A stretch of 64,000 bases of DNA from contig NZ_VIJZ01000004.1 of the NCBI RefSeq assembly GCF_006874425.1, positions 62,001 to 126,000 on the forward strand, in the 5' to 3' direction. Below, piece after piece: positions 1-9,856 of this stretch (position 1 is the stretch's first letter; every line of letters begins with the position of its first letter). Under the pieces are notes generated by a model that was given only the letters and a program-made list of their open reading frames with translations, was not told where the DNA came from and did not search any database. The position numbers were made by a program, and so were the translations under genes. This stretch comes from Paenibacillus ottowii (GTDB lineage Bacteria > Bacillota > Bacilli > Paenibacillales > Paenibacillaceae).

Positions 1-2084
1 ATGCAGTTCCGCTGCAAGAGGGGAGTGAAGGGGTTCCTCTGACGCAATACTCGATGGAAAATCTGGAGCGCATTGGGTTGCTGAAAATGGATTTCCTCGG
101 ACTGCGTACACTCTCCATTATAGAACGGTGTATGCGCTGGATTGCAGAACAACATGGAGAAACACCTGATTTTGACTGTGTTCCCGATAATGACCCGCAT
201 ACCTATGAATTACTGGGTAAAGGGGATACAGGAGGTGTGTTTCAGCTGGAGTCGGCTGGTATACGCCGGGTGCTCAAGGATTTGAAACCAAATGTTTTCG
301 AAGATATCATTTCTGTCGTGGCTTTGTATCGTCCGGGTCCGATGGGCTTTATTCCTAACTTTATACAGGCGAAGCACGGACAGATCGAGATTTCTTATCC
401 GCATCCTGATCTTGAACCGATCTTAAAGGACACCTACGGTATTATTGTGTACCAGGAGCAGATCATGCAGATTGCTTCACGTATGGCTGGCTTTTCCCTG
501 GGAGAAGCTGATCTGCTGCGTCGCGCGGTGTCCAAGAAAAAGCGTGAGGTGCTGGATCGGGAACGTGGCCATTTTGTCGATGGCAGTATCAAGCAGGGCT
601 ACACGGAGGAGGAAGCTGGAAGGGTTTACGATATGATCGTCCGTTTTGCCGACTACGGTTTTCCGCGTGCCCATGCCGCTGCTTATGGTGTGCTAGCATT
701 CCAGACGGCTTATCTTAAGGCTCACTATCCGGTACAATTCATGGCTTCCATGCTGACAGCCGTAATGGGAAGTCACCGAAAAGTGGCTGAATATGTTGTC
801 GAATGCCGTCGCATGAATATTGCAGTGTTGCCGCCTGATGTGAATGAGAGTGGAGTGCTGTTTACCCCATTACAGCAGGGGGATATCCGTTTTGGACTAG
901 CTGCAATTAAAAATGTTGGTACACAAGCAATGGAAAGCATTCTTACTGTTCGCAAAGAGCGCCCTTTTGACAGTTTGCTCGATTTTTGTCGACGCGTCGA
1001 TTTGAGAGTATGCAATAAGAGAGTAATTGAATCGCTTATTCAGGCAGGGGCATTTGATTCATTGACAGGTCATCGGTCACAGCTGCTTGCTATGTTGGAT
1101 GAGACGGTAGATGCAGCTGCCAAATGGCGTAAAGAACGTGACGATTTGCAAATTGATATGTTTGGGTTTGTAGAAATGCCCAATTGGGACATCGAATATC
1201 CGAATGTACCCCCATTTAGTTCCAGCCAGCAATTAGAGATGGAACGCGAATTGCTGGGACTGTATTTGTCCGGGCATCCGTTAGATGATTTTGAGTCGCT
1301 GCTGGAAAGCAGTCAGGCGGATCGTCTGATGGAGCTGAGCGATGTCCCAGATGAAACGGTTATTGTGACCGCAGGCATGGTGGTGTCACTCAAGACGATT
1401 ACGACCAAGCAGGGAAAGGCCATGGCTTTCATTGAACTGGAGGATCAGATTGAGCGCTGTGAGGTTGTGCTGTTCCCTGAAGTTTGGAAGCGAAGCCAGC
1501 AGTGGATTGAAAAGGGAGCCTTGCTTGCACTTCGTGCCAAGATGCAGCAGCAGGACGAGCACTTCAAGCTGCTGGCAGATGAGGCAGCTCCGCTAGCGGA
1601 AGATACGCTGGCACGGCTCCTCCAGCGCCGGCGTGCCAGTGCGCGTTCATCCGCAGCCACTGGAGCTTCCGTGCCCGCTGCTGGCAGCCCAGGCGGCAGA
1701 GCACCGCGTGTGTCGCCCTCGGCTTCGGCAGTCGCTACATCAGTGTCGCCGCAGCAGAAGGCAGCTCGTCCTGTGTCGACTCCTTCCCAACGCGGAGGCG
1801 AAGCGGCTCATGTTGAGCAGGCTTCGTCCTCGCGCGGTTCGGAATCGCCCGCCCGTCAGCGGGTGTTTGTCAAAATCACCCGCCAAGCCGAGGAGGACGC
1901 CAGCTTGCTGGTCAGCCTCAAGGCGCTGCTGCAGGAGCACCCCGGTGCTGTGCCAACCGTACTCTTTTACGAGAGCAGCCAGCGACTGCTAGCGTTGAGC
2001 GATGCCTACAGCATTAAGCCCTCACCTCAGCTGTTTGACCAAATGGAGTCGATGTTAGGTATAGGCACGGTGAAAGTCAAATGA
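1..2084 (+). CDS. dnaE: DNA polymerase III alpha subunit, DnaE type (3' part)
   Basis: The reading frame is open from the left edge (first full codon at base 3), so the N-terminal PHP domain and most of the palm lie outside. The visible part starts in the palm: the KMDFLGLRTL segment probably holds the third catalytic Asp of the C-family active site. Finger motifs (YRPGPM, YQEQIM, the AYGVLAFQTAYLKAHYP helix) follow, then helix-hairpin-helix sequence and an OB fold (VIVTAGMVVSLKTITTK). In Firmicutes DnaE extends primers alongside the main replicase PolC. An Ala/Ser/Pro-rich linker of about 80 residues (near bases 1640-1860) separates the OB fold from a short C-terminal domain; it is more GC-rich than its surroundings. 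Confidence 0.95.
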   Translation, partial: AVPLQEGSEGVPLTQYSMENLERIGLLKMDFLGLRTLSIIERCMRWIAEQHGETPDFDCVPDNDPHTYELLGKGDTGGVFQLESAGIRRVLKDLKPNVFEDIISVVALYRPGPMGFIPNFIQAKHGQIEISYPHPDLEPILKDTYGIIVYQEQIMQIASRMAGFSLGEADLLRRAVSKKKREVLDRERGHFVDGSIKQGYTEEEAGRVYDMIVRFADYGFPRAHAAAYGVLAFQTAYLKAHYPVQFMASMLTAVMGSHRKVAEYVVECRRMNIAVLPPDVNESGVLFTPLQQGDIRFGLAAIKNVGTQAMESILTVRKERPFDSLLDFCRRVDLRVCNKRVIESLIQAGAFDSLTGHRSQLLAMLDETVDAAAKWRKERDDLQIDMFGFVEMPNWDIEYPNVPPFSSSQQLEMERELLGLYLSGHPLDDFESLLESSQADRLMELSDVPDETVIVTAGMVVSLKTITTKQGKAMAFIELEDQIERCEVVLFPEVWKRSQQWIEKGALLALRAKMQQQDEHFKLLADEAAPLAEDTLARLLQRRRASARSSAATGASVPAAGSPGGRAPRVSPSASAVATSVSPQQKAARPVSTPSQRGGEAAHVEQASSSRGSESPARQRVFVKITRQAEEDASLLVSLKALLQEHPGAVPTVLFYESSQRLLALSDAYSIKPSPQLFDQMESMLGIGTVKVK

Positions 2085-2086
2085 TC

Positions 2087-2109
2087 GGGCCACAGCAATT
2101 GGCCCTTGT
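2087..2109 (+). terminator. weak hairpin after dnaE
   Basis: The arms gggcc and ggccc surround a 9-nt loop and are followed by ttgtt. The T-tract is poor, so this is only a possible terminator. Confidence 0.35.
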
Positions 2110-2247
2110 TGTAACGGTTTTATGAACATTTCCCTCCCCTTTCGCATACACTTGGAAAACTGGCGGAACAGGGGATTCAACACGTACCCTGCACCTTAAG
2201 GTCCCGCACGGTGGAAGAATAGAACTGCATGGTGAAAGCGGGGGGAT

Positions 2248-2748
2248 ATGATGTCCTATGAATATGCAGAAGCCTTGTTAAATCGCAGAGGCATCCGTAT
2301 CGAGTCCATTGCGGACATTGTTTATCAGCTTCAGCTAAAATATTATCCTCGTTTGACTATGGAAGAATGTGTAGACAGTGTCAAAGCGGTTTTGCAAAAG
2401 CGTGAGGTTCAATATACGTTGCTCACAGGTATTGCACTTGATGAACTAGCCGAGAAGAAACTTCTCCCCCAGCCCCTGCAAGCTATCATGGAGGCAGACG
2501 AACCGTTGTACGGAGTAGACGAGACGATGGCTCTTGGCATTACGAGTGTGTACGGCATGATCGGCTTAACCAGCTTTGGGTATTTAGACAAGGAAAAGAT
2601 TGGGATTATAGAAAAGTTGAACCAAAAAGGCAGTGGCATTCATGTGTTTTTAGATGATCTTGTCGCTGGACTGGCTGCCGCAGCTTCTTCGCGTATTGCT
2701 CATCGGAGCCTTCATGCCAAGCATTATCCTGCGTCATTGGATGCTTAA
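2248..2748 (+). CDS. phosphatidylglycerophosphatase A family protein (YutG-like)
   Basis: This 166-residue protein resembles the small PgpA/YutG family, which dephosphorylates phosphatidylglycerophosphate in phospholipid synthesis. The C-terminal half carries the family pattern, with YGVDETMALGITSVYGMIG followed by an LDDLVAGLAAA helix rich in acidic residues that would bind metal. There is no strong membrane segment, as in the soluble Bacillus-type members. A run of six G upstream serves as ribosome binding site for tandem ATGs at 2248 and 2251, so the exact start is uncertain by one codon. It is a monocistronic gene between dnaE and the accDA region, closed by a good terminator. Confidence 0.75.
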   Translation: MMSYEYAEALLNRRGIRIESIADIVYQLQLKYYPRLTMEECVDSVKAVLQKREVQYTLLTGIALDELAEKKLLPQPLQAIMEADEPLYGVDETMALGITSVYGMIGLTSFGYLDKEKIGIIEKLNQKGSGIHVFLDDLVAGLAAAASSRIAHRSLHAKHYPASLDA

Positions 2749-2781
2749 TTGACCTATGTAACAGAGTTGAAGATTGTCTAG

Positions 2782-2820
2782 GCCCTCCGACGGAACTTGA
2801 ATGATCAGGAGGGCTTTTGT
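2782..2820 (+). terminator. rho-independent terminator after the pgpA-like gene
   Basis: A perfect 7-bp stem (gccctcc / ggagggc) is followed by ttttgttg. Confidence 0.75.
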
Positions 2821-2900
2821 TGCGGGAAAAAAGTAAGGTATGTTATCATGAGTCTATTATATGGGCTCAAAACTTGAGGCTTAGGGGGTAGAAACAAGGC

Positions 2901-3089
2901 ATGTGGACGGTGATATATATTGCACCGACGGCCAGACTGGCTGACATGATTAAGCTCAAACTGTCTGAAGAAGGTTTTATGGTGCAGACCCGGGCCATCA
3001 GTGCATCCAAGCAACAGTTTGAGATACTTGTGCCTTCGGGTGAAGTCGAAGAAATACAGGAAGTGCTTAATTCGATTTTGCGCCCTTGA
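2901..3089 (+). CDS. small conserved protein, DUF2007-like
   Basis: The product is 62 residues and starts with ATG after an agggggt ribosome binding site. It alternates short strands and helices (MWTVIYIAPTARLADMIKLK, then a C-terminal EEIQEVLNSIL helix) and resembles small ACT-like or DUF2007 'putative signal transducing' proteins. It has no signal peptide, membrane segment or cysteines. It lies upstream of accD on the same strand and may be co-transcribed with it. The function is not known. Confidence 0.6.
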   Translation: MWTVIYIAPTARLADMIKLKLSEEGFMVQTRAISASKQQFEILVPSGEVEEIQEVLNSILRP

Positions 3090-3269
3090 GTCCGGAACGG
3101 CGGAAGTGATACAACAGCATGAATGGAACAAAGGATGCACGATCGGCGGTAATGTTGTATGAACAGGCGTTGACGTGTGTATGAACATAATGCTTAGAGG
3201 TGCCGCATCGACGGCAGAGGAGCTTGTATCGGTTACGGCTGACAAATAAACGGCTGGAGAGGTGTAGTT

Positions 3270-4163
3270 GTGTTTAAAGATTTATTCCAAAAGAAGCGTA
3301 AATACGCGACCATCCCTTCGGAACGGGCGCTGAGCGGCGATCAAGCGGACATGCCGGATCGTCCCAAACGGGAAATTCCCGAAGGTCTTATGACCAAATG
3401 TGGCAAGTGCGGAAGCATTCAATACAGCAAAGAGTTGGAGAAAAATTTAAAAGTGTGTCCGGTGTGCGGATACCATATGCGTTTGAATGCGATGGATCGC
3501 ATTCGCATGGTGCTCGACGAAGACACGTTTACGGAATATGATGCCGATATGATTTCGGTGGACCCGCTGGATTTTCCGGGATATGCAAGTAAGTTGGAGC
3601 AACAGACCCTGAAATCTGGCCTGCGCGAGGCTGTCGTTACGGGCGACGGCCTTATTCATGGGATTCCTGTTGTCGTAGCGGTGATGAGCTTTGACTTTTT
3701 TACAGGCAGCATGGGCTCGGTCGTAGGAGAGAAAATTACTCGCGCCATCGAGCAGGCGATTGAGAAGCGCTTGCCGCTTATTATCTTCTCTACATCCGGT
3801 GGAGCACGTATGCAGGAGAGTATTTTGAGCCTGATGCAGATGGCCAAAACAAGTGCTGCTCTCGCTCGCTTGGACGAGCAGGGATTACTTTATATTTCTG
3901 TGATCACTGATCCGACTACAGGTGGAGTCTCCGCCAGCTTTGCTATGCTTGGAGATATTATTATCGCAGAGCCAGGTGCTGTGTTCGGTTTTGCAGGGCG
4001 TATTGTAATTGAGCAGACCATCAGACAGAAGCTGCCGGATGATTTCCAAACTTCCGAATTTAATTTGCAGCACGGACAATTGGATATGGTTGTACACCGC
4101 AAGGAGCTGCGTGATACCCTTGGGCAATTGCTTGATCTGCACAGTGTGAAAGGGGAGGAATAA
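3270..4163 (+). CDS. accD: acetyl-CoA carboxylase carboxyltransferase subunit beta
   Basis: AccD is the zinc-containing half of the carboxyltransferase that moves CO2 from biotin to acetyl-CoA to make malonyl-CoA for fatty acid synthesis. The 297-residue protein has the Zn ribbon at Cys44, Cys47, Cys63 and Cys66. The crotonase-like fold follows, with glycine-rich oxyanion segments ([37 protein letters not shown]). The start is GTG after gagaggtg. It abuts accA without a gap, so the two subunits are translated from one mRNA. Confidence 0.96.
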   Translation: MFKDLFQKKRKYATIPSERALSGDQADMPDRPKREIPEGLMTKCGKCGSIQYSKELEKNLKVCPVCGYHMRLNAMDRIRMVLDEDTFTEYDADMISVDPLDFPGYASKLEQQTLKSGLREAVVTGDGLIHGIPVVVAVMSFDFFTGSMGSVVGEKITRAIEQAIEKRLPLIIFSTSGGARMQESILSLMQMAKTSAALARLDEQGLLYISVITDPTTGGVSASFAMLGDIIIAEPGAVFGFAGRIVIEQTIRQKLPDDFQTSEFNLQHGQLDMVVHRKELRDTLGQLLDLHSVKGEE

Positions 4164-5147
4164 ATGGCTGGCGAATTGCCTTATGAAAAGCCCCTGGTCG
4201 AGATGCGACAGAAGATCGAAGAACTCAAGCAATTCGGACAGGATAAGCAAATTGATTTTACAGATGAAATTAACCGCCTGGAAGAACGTTATCTCCAGAT
4301 GGAAGAAGAGATATATACGAACATTACAGCATCGCAAAAGATGCATCTGGCCCGCCATCATCAAAGGCCAACATCCCTTGATTTGATCGAACAGGTGTTT
4401 ACGGACTTTATTGAATTGCATGGCGACCGCTTGTTCGGTGACGATCTGGCGGTTGTAGGCGGGATTGCCAAGCTAAATGGTATTCCGGTGACCGTCATTG
4501 GCCAGCAGCGTGGTAAGGATACGAAAGATAATATTGCTCGTTTTTTTGGTAGTGCACATCCGGAAGGATTCCGTAAAGGCTTGCGTCTGATGCAGCAGGC
4601 TGAAAAATTTAAACGTCCTATTATTACATTTATTGATACGAAGGGCGCTTATCCGGGTAATACAGCAGAGGAGAGAGGTCAATCGGAAGCGATTGCCCGC
4701 AATTTGCGGGAGATGGCAAAGCTTTCGGTGCCTGTTATTTGTGTGGTCATCGGCGAGGGTGGAAGCGGCGGTGCGCTTGCATTTGCAGTGGGTAACCGTG
4801 TGCTGATGCTGGAACATGCCATTTATTCGGCCATTTCTCCAAACGGCGCAGCTTCAATTCTATGGAAAGATGCTTCCAAGGCGGATCAGGCGGCTGAAGC
4901 CATGAAAATCACCGCTAATGATCTCCTGCGCATGGAGATTATCGAGGATATTGTGCCAGAGCCGAAAGGGGGCGCACATCGTAACTATGAAGTGACTGCT
5001 GCCGCAATCAAGGAGTTACTGGAACGTCATTTGGCAGACCTGGCGAATATGAGCTGCGATGAATTGAGAGAAGACAGATATCAAAAATTCCGGAAAATAG
5101 GCCAATACACCTTATTAAAGCCCTCGGAATCTGAGCCTATGTTGTAA
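4164..5147 (+). CDS. accA: acetyl-CoA carboxylase carboxyltransferase subunit alpha
   Basis: AccA is the partner of AccD and completes the heterotetrameric carboxyltransferase. The 327-residue protein opens with the usual charged coiled segment (residues 10-50) and then has the crotonase-like core with [13 protein letters not shown], a [12 protein letters not shown] loop, DTKGAYPG and [10 protein letters not shown]. Its ATG comes directly after the accD stop codon, with the ribosome binding site (ggggagg) inside the end of accD. A short hairpin lies downstream before pyk. In many Bacillales pfkA follows; here it does not. Confidence 0.96.
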   Translation: MAGELPYEKPLVEMRQKIEELKQFGQDKQIDFTDEINRLEERYLQMEEEIYTNITASQKMHLARHHQRPTSLDLIEQVFTDFIELHGDRLFGDDLAVVGGIAKLNGIPVTVIGQQRGKDTKDNIARFFGSAHPEGFRKGLRLMQQAEKFKRPIITFIDTKGAYPGNTAEERGQSEAIARNLREMAKLSVPVICVVIGEGGSGGALAFAVGNRVLMLEHAIYSAISPNGAASILWKDASKADQAAEAMKITANDLLRMEIIEDIVPEPKGGAHRNYEVTAAAIKELLERHLADLANMSCDELREDRYQKFRKIGQYTLLKPSESEPML

Positions 5148-5182
5148 TACGCTGGAAACGGGTAACAATAAATATGACGAAC

Positions 5183-5200
5183 TTCCTATACAAATAGGAA
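5183..5200 (+). other. short inverted repeat upstream of pyk
   Basis: The repeat ttcctat-acaa-ataggaa is perfect and is followed by aaaaag rather than T residues. It is therefore not a typical terminator and could be an mRNA stem-loop or an operator for pyk. No known regulator motif was recognised. Confidence 0.4.
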
Positions 5201-5272
5201 AAAGTGTAGTAGATTTAATTGTTGGAAAAAGATATAAAGAGTAGCACCTTTGAAAACGGAGGAAAAACCCAA

Positions 5273-6703
5273 ATGCGCAAAACTAAGATTGTATGTACCA
5301 TCGGTCCTTCCAGTGAATCATTGGAAAATGTGAAGAAACTGATTATGGCTGGTATGAACGTAGCCCGCCTGAATTTCTCTCACGGTGATTTCGAGGAGCA
5401 TGGCAACCGGATTAAAAACATCCGTCAAGCTTGTAAGGAGCTTAACAAAAATGTTGCTATTTTGCTCGATACGAAGGGGCCGGAAATCCGGACAGGAAAG
5501 CTCGAAGTTGAACCTATCGAGCTTGTTCAGGACGAGTTCATTACGCTGACAACGGAAGAAATTCTCGGTACGAAAGATCGTATCTCCATTACGTACAAGG
5601 ATCTTCCCTCGGACGTGGAGCCCGGCTCCACCATTCTGATCGACGATGGTCTGATCGGACTCACCGTTATTGAAGTATCAGGCACTGAAATCAAATGCCG
5701 CATTGTCAATGGCGGAACGATCAAAAGCAAGAAGGGCGTTAACGTTCCAGGCGTTGCTATCTCATTGCCTGGTATTACGGAGAAAGATGCGAATGATATC
5801 ATTTTTGGTATTGAGCAGGACATTGATTTCATCGCAGCTTCTTTTGTTCGTAAAGCAAGTGATGTACTGGAAATCCGTGAATTGTTGGCGAAGCACAATG
5901 CAAGTCACATTCAAATCATTTCCAAAATTGAAAATCAGCAAGGTGTTGACAACCTGGATGAGATTTTGGAGGCTTCCGATGGCCTGATGGTTGCCCGTGG
6001 TGACCTCGGTGTGGAAATTCCTGCTGAAGAAGTGCCTCTGGCGCAAAAATTGATGATTAACAAATGTAATGTAGCTGGCAAACCTGTTATTACGGCAACA
6101 CAAATGCTGGATTCCATGCAACGTAACCCGCGTCCGACTCGTGCGGAAGCAAGTGACGTAGCCAATGCTATTTTCGACGGCACAGATGCAATTATGCTGT
6201 CTGGCGAAACTGCTGCGGGTAAATACCCGGTAGAATCTGTATTGACGATGTCCCGTATTGCAGAAAAAGCTGAATCTTCTCTGAACTACCGTGATTTGTT
6301 CAAAAAACAAAGAACGGCTCAAGAGATTAGTATTACAGAAGCAATCAGCCAATCCGTTTCTATTTCGGCACTTGATCTGCATGCCAAAGCAATCCTGACA
6401 TCCACTCAAAGCGGTACAACGGCGCGTATGATTTCTAAATACCGTCCGGAAGCTCCGATTATCGCTGTGACAACACAGGAAAGAACTGTTCGCCGCTTGG
6501 CTCTAATCTGGGGCGTACATGCAGTGCAAGGCAGACCAATCGTTGATACAACAGACAGTCTGTTTGACAATGCGCTGGAAGGCGGTCGCAAATCTGGCCT
6601 CGTTAAAGAGGGCGATTTGGTTGTAATCACAGCAGGCGTACCTCTTGGTGATTCCGGTTCCACGAACCTGATCAAAATCAGTTGCGTTCCAGCACAAGCG
6701 TAA
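5273..6703 (+). CDS. pyk: pyruvate kinase
   Basis: Pyruvate kinase converts phosphoenolpyruvate and ADP to pyruvate and ATP. The ATG at 5273 follows a cggagg site and gives the classic N-terminus [14 protein letters not shown]; the frame is open further upstream but without a good start. The barrel contains [35 protein letters not shown], the [10 protein letters not shown] substrate loop and [13 protein letters not shown]. With 476 residues it ends after the allosteric C domain. It lacks the extra C-terminal phosphotransferase-like domain of about 110 residues found on the B. subtilis enzyme. pfkA, usually just upstream in Bacillus, is absent here. Confidence 0.96.
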   Translation: MRKTKIVCTIGPSSESLENVKKLIMAGMNVARLNFSHGDFEEHGNRIKNIRQACKELNKNVAILLDTKGPEIRTGKLEVEPIELVQDEFITLTTEEILGTKDRISITYKDLPSDVEPGSTILIDDGLIGLTVIEVSGTEIKCRIVNGGTIKSKKGVNVPGVAISLPGITEKDANDIIFGIEQDIDFIAASFVRKASDVLEIRELLAKHNASHIQIISKIENQQGVDNLDEILEASDGLMVARGDLGVEIPAEEVPLAQKLMINKCNVAGKPVITATQMLDSMQRNPRPTRAEASDVANAIFDGTDAIMLSGETAAGKYPVESVLTMSRIAEKAESSLNYRDLFKKQRTAQEISITEAISQSVSISALDLHAKAILTSTQSGTTARMISKYRPEAPIIAVTTQERTVRRLALIWGVHAVQGRPIVDTTDSLFDNALEGGRKSGLVKEGDLVVITAGVPLGDSGSTNLIKISCVPAQA

Positions 6704-6757
6704 TTGTAGTCCCCCCGAAGTAATACAGGGTCGGTATCTACTCGTTGCAATAAGTAA

Positions 6758-6799
6758 AAGAGCATTCAGGTCTTATAAGACTTGGATGCTCTTTTTTTG
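6758..6799. terminator. bidirectional terminator between pyk and the LysR gene
   Basis: The stem aagagcat.../...atgctctt is followed by seven T on the plus strand and preceded by an A-run that serves the convergent gene on the minus strand. Confidence 0.8.
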
Positions 6800-7687
6800 T
6801 TAGCTAATTCTCATTTCTCCTCGCCGTATAAAATCAAGGAATGCCTGTTGCATTTTGCTCATGTGCATATCTTGTGAGTACACCATGTTTATTTGATAGT
6901 GGCTCTTATTGCTGTCAGCTTCGGGATAAGGAAGCCATTCCACTGAGAGGGCAGTATGATCCTCGCTACGAATTCCGCAGGCAGGAAAGAAGGCAAGCGC
7001 TTCTCCGCCACCGACCACTTGCTTTACTACTTCCCAAGAATTGATTTCCAGATGGGAACTAACTAGCGAGGAATAGGAATCTACCACAGATGCTCCGCTA
7101 TATTTTACCCACATGTGCTTGTCCAGCGTATCGGTCCCATTGATATCCAGCGACTTGGATGTCTTTGCTGATGCCGCTCGGATAATCCCCACCTGATCTG
7201 AAGCCACTGGTTCTGCGACCGTGTTCTCCAGGAGAGATTCTCGATCATCGAGAAAAGCAAAATCAATGTCTCCCTCTTTCAGTAGCTGCTTGATTACATC
7301 CGGAGATTGGATCTCTAGCTGAATACGACATTTTGGATACTGCTGAGCAAATTCAGCCACGATGGCCGGGAGAAGATACATGCCCGAAATCGACTCTGCA
7401 CCCAAATGTAGTTGACCCTGTGATTGTTCTGTCAGCTCATCTACAGCTTGTCTGGCGTCTTGCTCTAGAGAGAGAATCTGCTTTGCGTATGGGAGCATTT
7501 TTTTACCAGCCTCGGTCAGCATAATTCTACCTTGTTGAAGAGAGAACAAAGTTGCACCCATTTCCTTTTCCAGACTTTTCATATGAAAGCTGACGGTGGG
7601 CTGTTTGATCTGCAAAGTTTCAGCTACTTCCGTCGCTTTATGAAACTTGTCGATCAGCACTAAGATGCGCAATTTTAATATATTCAT
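6800..7687 (-). CDS. LysR family transcriptional regulator
   Basis: The 295-residue protein has an N-terminal winged helix-turn-helix (residues 1-60, with EVAETLQIKQPTVSFHMKSL as the recognition region) and a periplasmic-binding-like effector domain. The spacing and the TLFSLQQGRIMLTEAGK wing are typical of LysR. It is transcribed away from pstS, with about 200 bp of AT-rich DNA between the two starts. The sequence does not identify its target or ligand. Control of pst is possible but not suggested by family knowledge. Confidence 0.88.
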   Translation of the reverse strand: MNILKLRILVLIDKFHKATEVAETLQIKQPTVSFHMKSLEKEMGATLFSLQQGRIMLTEAGKKMLPYAKQILSLEQDARQAVDELTEQSQGQLHLGAESISGMYLLPAIVAEFAQQYPKCRIQLEIQSPDVIKQLLKEGDIDFAFLDDRESLLENTVAEPVASDQVGIIRAASAKTSKSLDINGTDTLDKHMWVKYSGASVVDSYSSLVSSHLEINSWEVVKQVVGGGEALAFFPACGIRSEDHTALSVEWLPYPEADSNKSHYQINMVYSQDMHMSKMQQAFLDFIRRGEMRIS

Positions 7688-7788
7688 AGAATTGAACAGC
7701 TCTCCTTATTTGATATTCATGCGTGAATTTACACTATAGATTAATTATATACCGAAAAATAATTTATCTATCAATATTTTATATTTGT

Positions 7789-7831
7789 TTTACAAAACCA
7801 AGTCGTTCGTCTAACATTCCAAGCCTACAAT
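7789..7831 (+). promoter_or_regulatory. PhoP-box-like repeats and -10 of pstS
   Basis: TTTACA lies at 7789 and CTAACA at 7811, 22 bp apart (two 11-bp steps, the middle repeat at 7800 being degenerate). TACAAT starts at 7826, exactly 15 nt after the start of the last repeat. The same geometry occurs at three other pho promoters in this window. Confidence 0.6.
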
Positions 7832-7893
7832 GTAAAAGTGTTGATGGTCATAAATAAAAAACCGTCACTTAAATAAGGGGAGGACAATAAAAA

Positions 7894-8817
7894 ATGTTGA
7901 AAAAATGGCCGTTCATTCTGATGACTCTCACCATGGTATTTGCACTTGCAGCTTGCGGATCAGGTAACAATGCTGCACCACAAGGAGATGCTGCTGCAGG
8001 AACAGACAATAAAGCAGCTGCTGAACTGACAGGTAACATTCTGGCTGTTGGCTCCACTGCGCTTCAACCATTGGTAGAGCAAGCGGGACAAAAATTTATG
8101 GCTGTCGATAAATATAAAGGCATTGCAGTTCAAGTGCAGGGCGGCGGTAGCGGTACTGGCTTGACTCAGGTTTCCGGCGGACAAGCGGATATCGGTAACT
8201 CTGACGTGTTTGCAAAAGAAAAACTGGAGAGCGGCGCAGAAGAACTGGTCGATCACCAAGTAGCTGTTGTAGCTATGTCAGCGGTAGCGAATCCTAAAGT
8301 AGGCGTTACAGACCTGAAGAAAGATCAACTGGTCCAAATCTTTACAGGTAAAATTACGAACTGGAAAGAAGTTGGCGGTGCAGATCAAAAGATCGTAATT
8401 GTGAACCGTCCAAGCAGCTCCGGTACTCGTGCTACCTTTGAAAAATACGCACTGGGACAAAAAACAGAAGATCTGCCAGGCTCCATTCAAGAAGATTCCT
8501 CTGGTACTGTGAAAAAGCTGATTGCTGAAACACCTGGTGCGATTGGTTACCTGGCTTTGTCCTACATCGACAACACAGTTACTGCTTTGAAATACGACGG
8601 TGTGGAAGCTAACGTTGAAAATGTAGAACAAGGCAAATATCCAGTGTGGGCATATGAGCATATGTACACCAAGGGTGAGCCAAAAGAGCATGTAAAAGCA
8701 TTTCTGGACTACATTCTGTCTGATGAAATCCAAAAAACAGACGTTGTAGATTTGGGATACATTCCAGTATCAGGTATGCAAGTGAAACGTGATGCTGACG
8801 GCAATATCACGAAATAA
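7894..8817 (+). CDS. pstS: phosphate ABC transporter substrate-binding lipoprotein
   Basis: PstS captures inorganic phosphate outside the membrane and hands it to PstCA. The 307-residue protein has a lipoprotein signal peptide with the lipobox LAAC (lipidated Cys21), then a short Ala/Gly linker. The PBP-like fold carries phosphate-binding loops: GSTALQPL, the GGGSGTGLTQ loop, NSDVFAKE and the NRPSSSGTRATFE loop. The ATG at 7894 follows aaggggaggac. It is the first gene of pstS-C-A-B and has a PhoP-box-like promoter. A strong hairpin after it probably leaves pstS mRNA in excess of the downstream genes. Confidence 0.95.
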   Translation: MLKKWPFILMTLTMVFALAACGSGNNAAPQGDAAAGTDNKAAAELTGNILAVGSTALQPLVEQAGQKFMAVDKYKGIAVQVQGGGSGTGLTQVSGGQADIGNSDVFAKEKLESGAEELVDHQVAVVAMSAVANPKVGVTDLKKDQLVQIFTGKITNWKEVGGADQKIVIVNRPSSSGTRATFEKYALGQKTEDLPGSIQEDSSGTVKKLIAETPGAIGYLALSYIDNTVTALKYDGVEANVENVEQGKYPVWAYEHMYTKGEPKEHVKAFLDYILSDEIQKTDVVDLGYIPVSGMQVKRDADGNITK

Positions 8818-8868
8818 GGAGAGGTTAGCTCCTGTTCGGATGAACACAGCTAACGCGAGTATATTCAC

Positions 8869-8906
8869 GAAGAAGAGGCGGACTAGCGTCCGGCCTCTAT
8901 TCTTCG
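8869..8906 (+). other. intercistronic hairpin between pstS and pstC
   Basis: A long GC-rich inverted repeat (gaagaagaggcggac ... gtccggcctctattcttc) lacks a T-tract. It suits mRNA processing or stabilisation that raises PstS over the channel proteins, as is known for other pst operons. Confidence 0.55.
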
Positions 8907-8923
8907 GTTAAAGGAGTTACAGT

Positions 8924-9856
8924 ATGGAACCAATTGAAGGGAAGGCATACATGGAACAGAATAAACGATCCCGAGTTATGAAAGAAAGACATTACTGGGA
9001 AGAATGGACCGGCCGCATCTATACGTCGGTTTGTGTCGTTTTTTTAGTTGCAGTCATTGTCTCCATTGTATATTTTGTTGCCTCCAAAGGTGTAGCTACA
9101 TTTGCGGTGAATGGAGTCAGTCTGCAAGAATTTTTCTTTGGTACCAAATGGAGCCCGGATGGCGAGCCCAATTCCTTCGGCGCGCTGCCGTTCATTACAG
9201 GTTCTTTTGCCGTAACCATATTAGCGGCCTTAATTGCCAGTCCGCTTAGCTTGTGCGCAGCTTTATTTATGACGGAAATCGTGCCGAAATCGGGTAAACG
9301 GATCCTTCAGCCTGCCATTGAATTATTATCCGGCATTCCATCGGTTGTTTATGGCTTTGTCGGTCTGACTGTAATCGTTCCGTTGCTGCGAAACGTGTTC
9401 GGGGGACAAGGCATCGGCATTCTCGCAGGTTGCCTGGTGCTGTCGGTTATGATTTTGCCGACGATTACGAGTATTATGGCAGATGCGTTGTCTTCCTTGC
9501 CAGGGGGTCTGCGTGAATCCTCTTATGCGTTGGGGGCTACCCGCTGGCAGACGATTGCCCGTGTTATTATTCCGACGCTGCTACCTGCTCTTTTAACAGG
9601 AGTTATTCTCGGTATGGCTCGTGCCTTCGGAGAAGCGTTGGCTGTACAGATGGTTATTGGGAATGCACCGCACATACCGCATTCCTTGCTGGAATCCGCT
9701 TCGACCTTGACCAGCGTCATTACACTTAGCATGGGCAATACAGCGATGGGCTCCATTCATAACAATGCACTCTGGAGCATGGCGCTTGTCCTTTTGCTTA
9801 TGACATTTATTTTCGTACTGCTAGTAAGGCTGCTTGAAAGGAGAAACCGGGTTTGA
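8924..9856 (+). CDS. pstC: phosphate ABC transporter permease PstC
   Basis: PstC is one of two membrane channel subunits for phosphate import. The 310-residue protein has about six hydrophobic helices beginning near residue 30 (VCVVFLVAVIVSIVYFVASK). The ABC permease contact loop is AYALGATRWQTIARVIIPTLLPALLTG, described here only by its key residues Gly-Ala-Thr and Ile-Pro. The start at 8924 follows aaaggag; a second ATG 27 nt downstream is less well placed. Its stop overlaps the start of pstA. Confidence 0.93.
   Translation: MEPIEGKAYMEQNKRSRVMKERHYWEEWTGRIYTSVCVVFLVAVIVSIVYFVASKGVATFAVNGVSLQEFFFGTKWSPDGEPNSFGALPFITGSFAVTILAALIASPLSLCAALFMTEIVPKSGKRILQPAIELLSGIPSVVYGFVGLTVIVPLLRNVFGGQGIGILAGCLVLSVMILPTITSIMADALSSLPGGLRESSYALGATRWQTIARVIIPTLLPALLTGVILGMARAFGEALAVQMVIGNAPHIPHSLLESASTLTSVITLSMGNTAMGSIHNNALWSMALVLLLMTFIFVLLVRLLERRNRV

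Noticed and set aside
2805..3245. Open frame of 146 codons on the minus strand before accD
   Set aside because: It overlaps the small DUF2007-like gene, which has a good site, and its sequence shows no domain.
5762..6409. Open frame of 215 codons opposite pyk
   Set aside because: The translation is dominated by Phe, Cys and Arg, typical for the antisense of a conserved gene; no start context.
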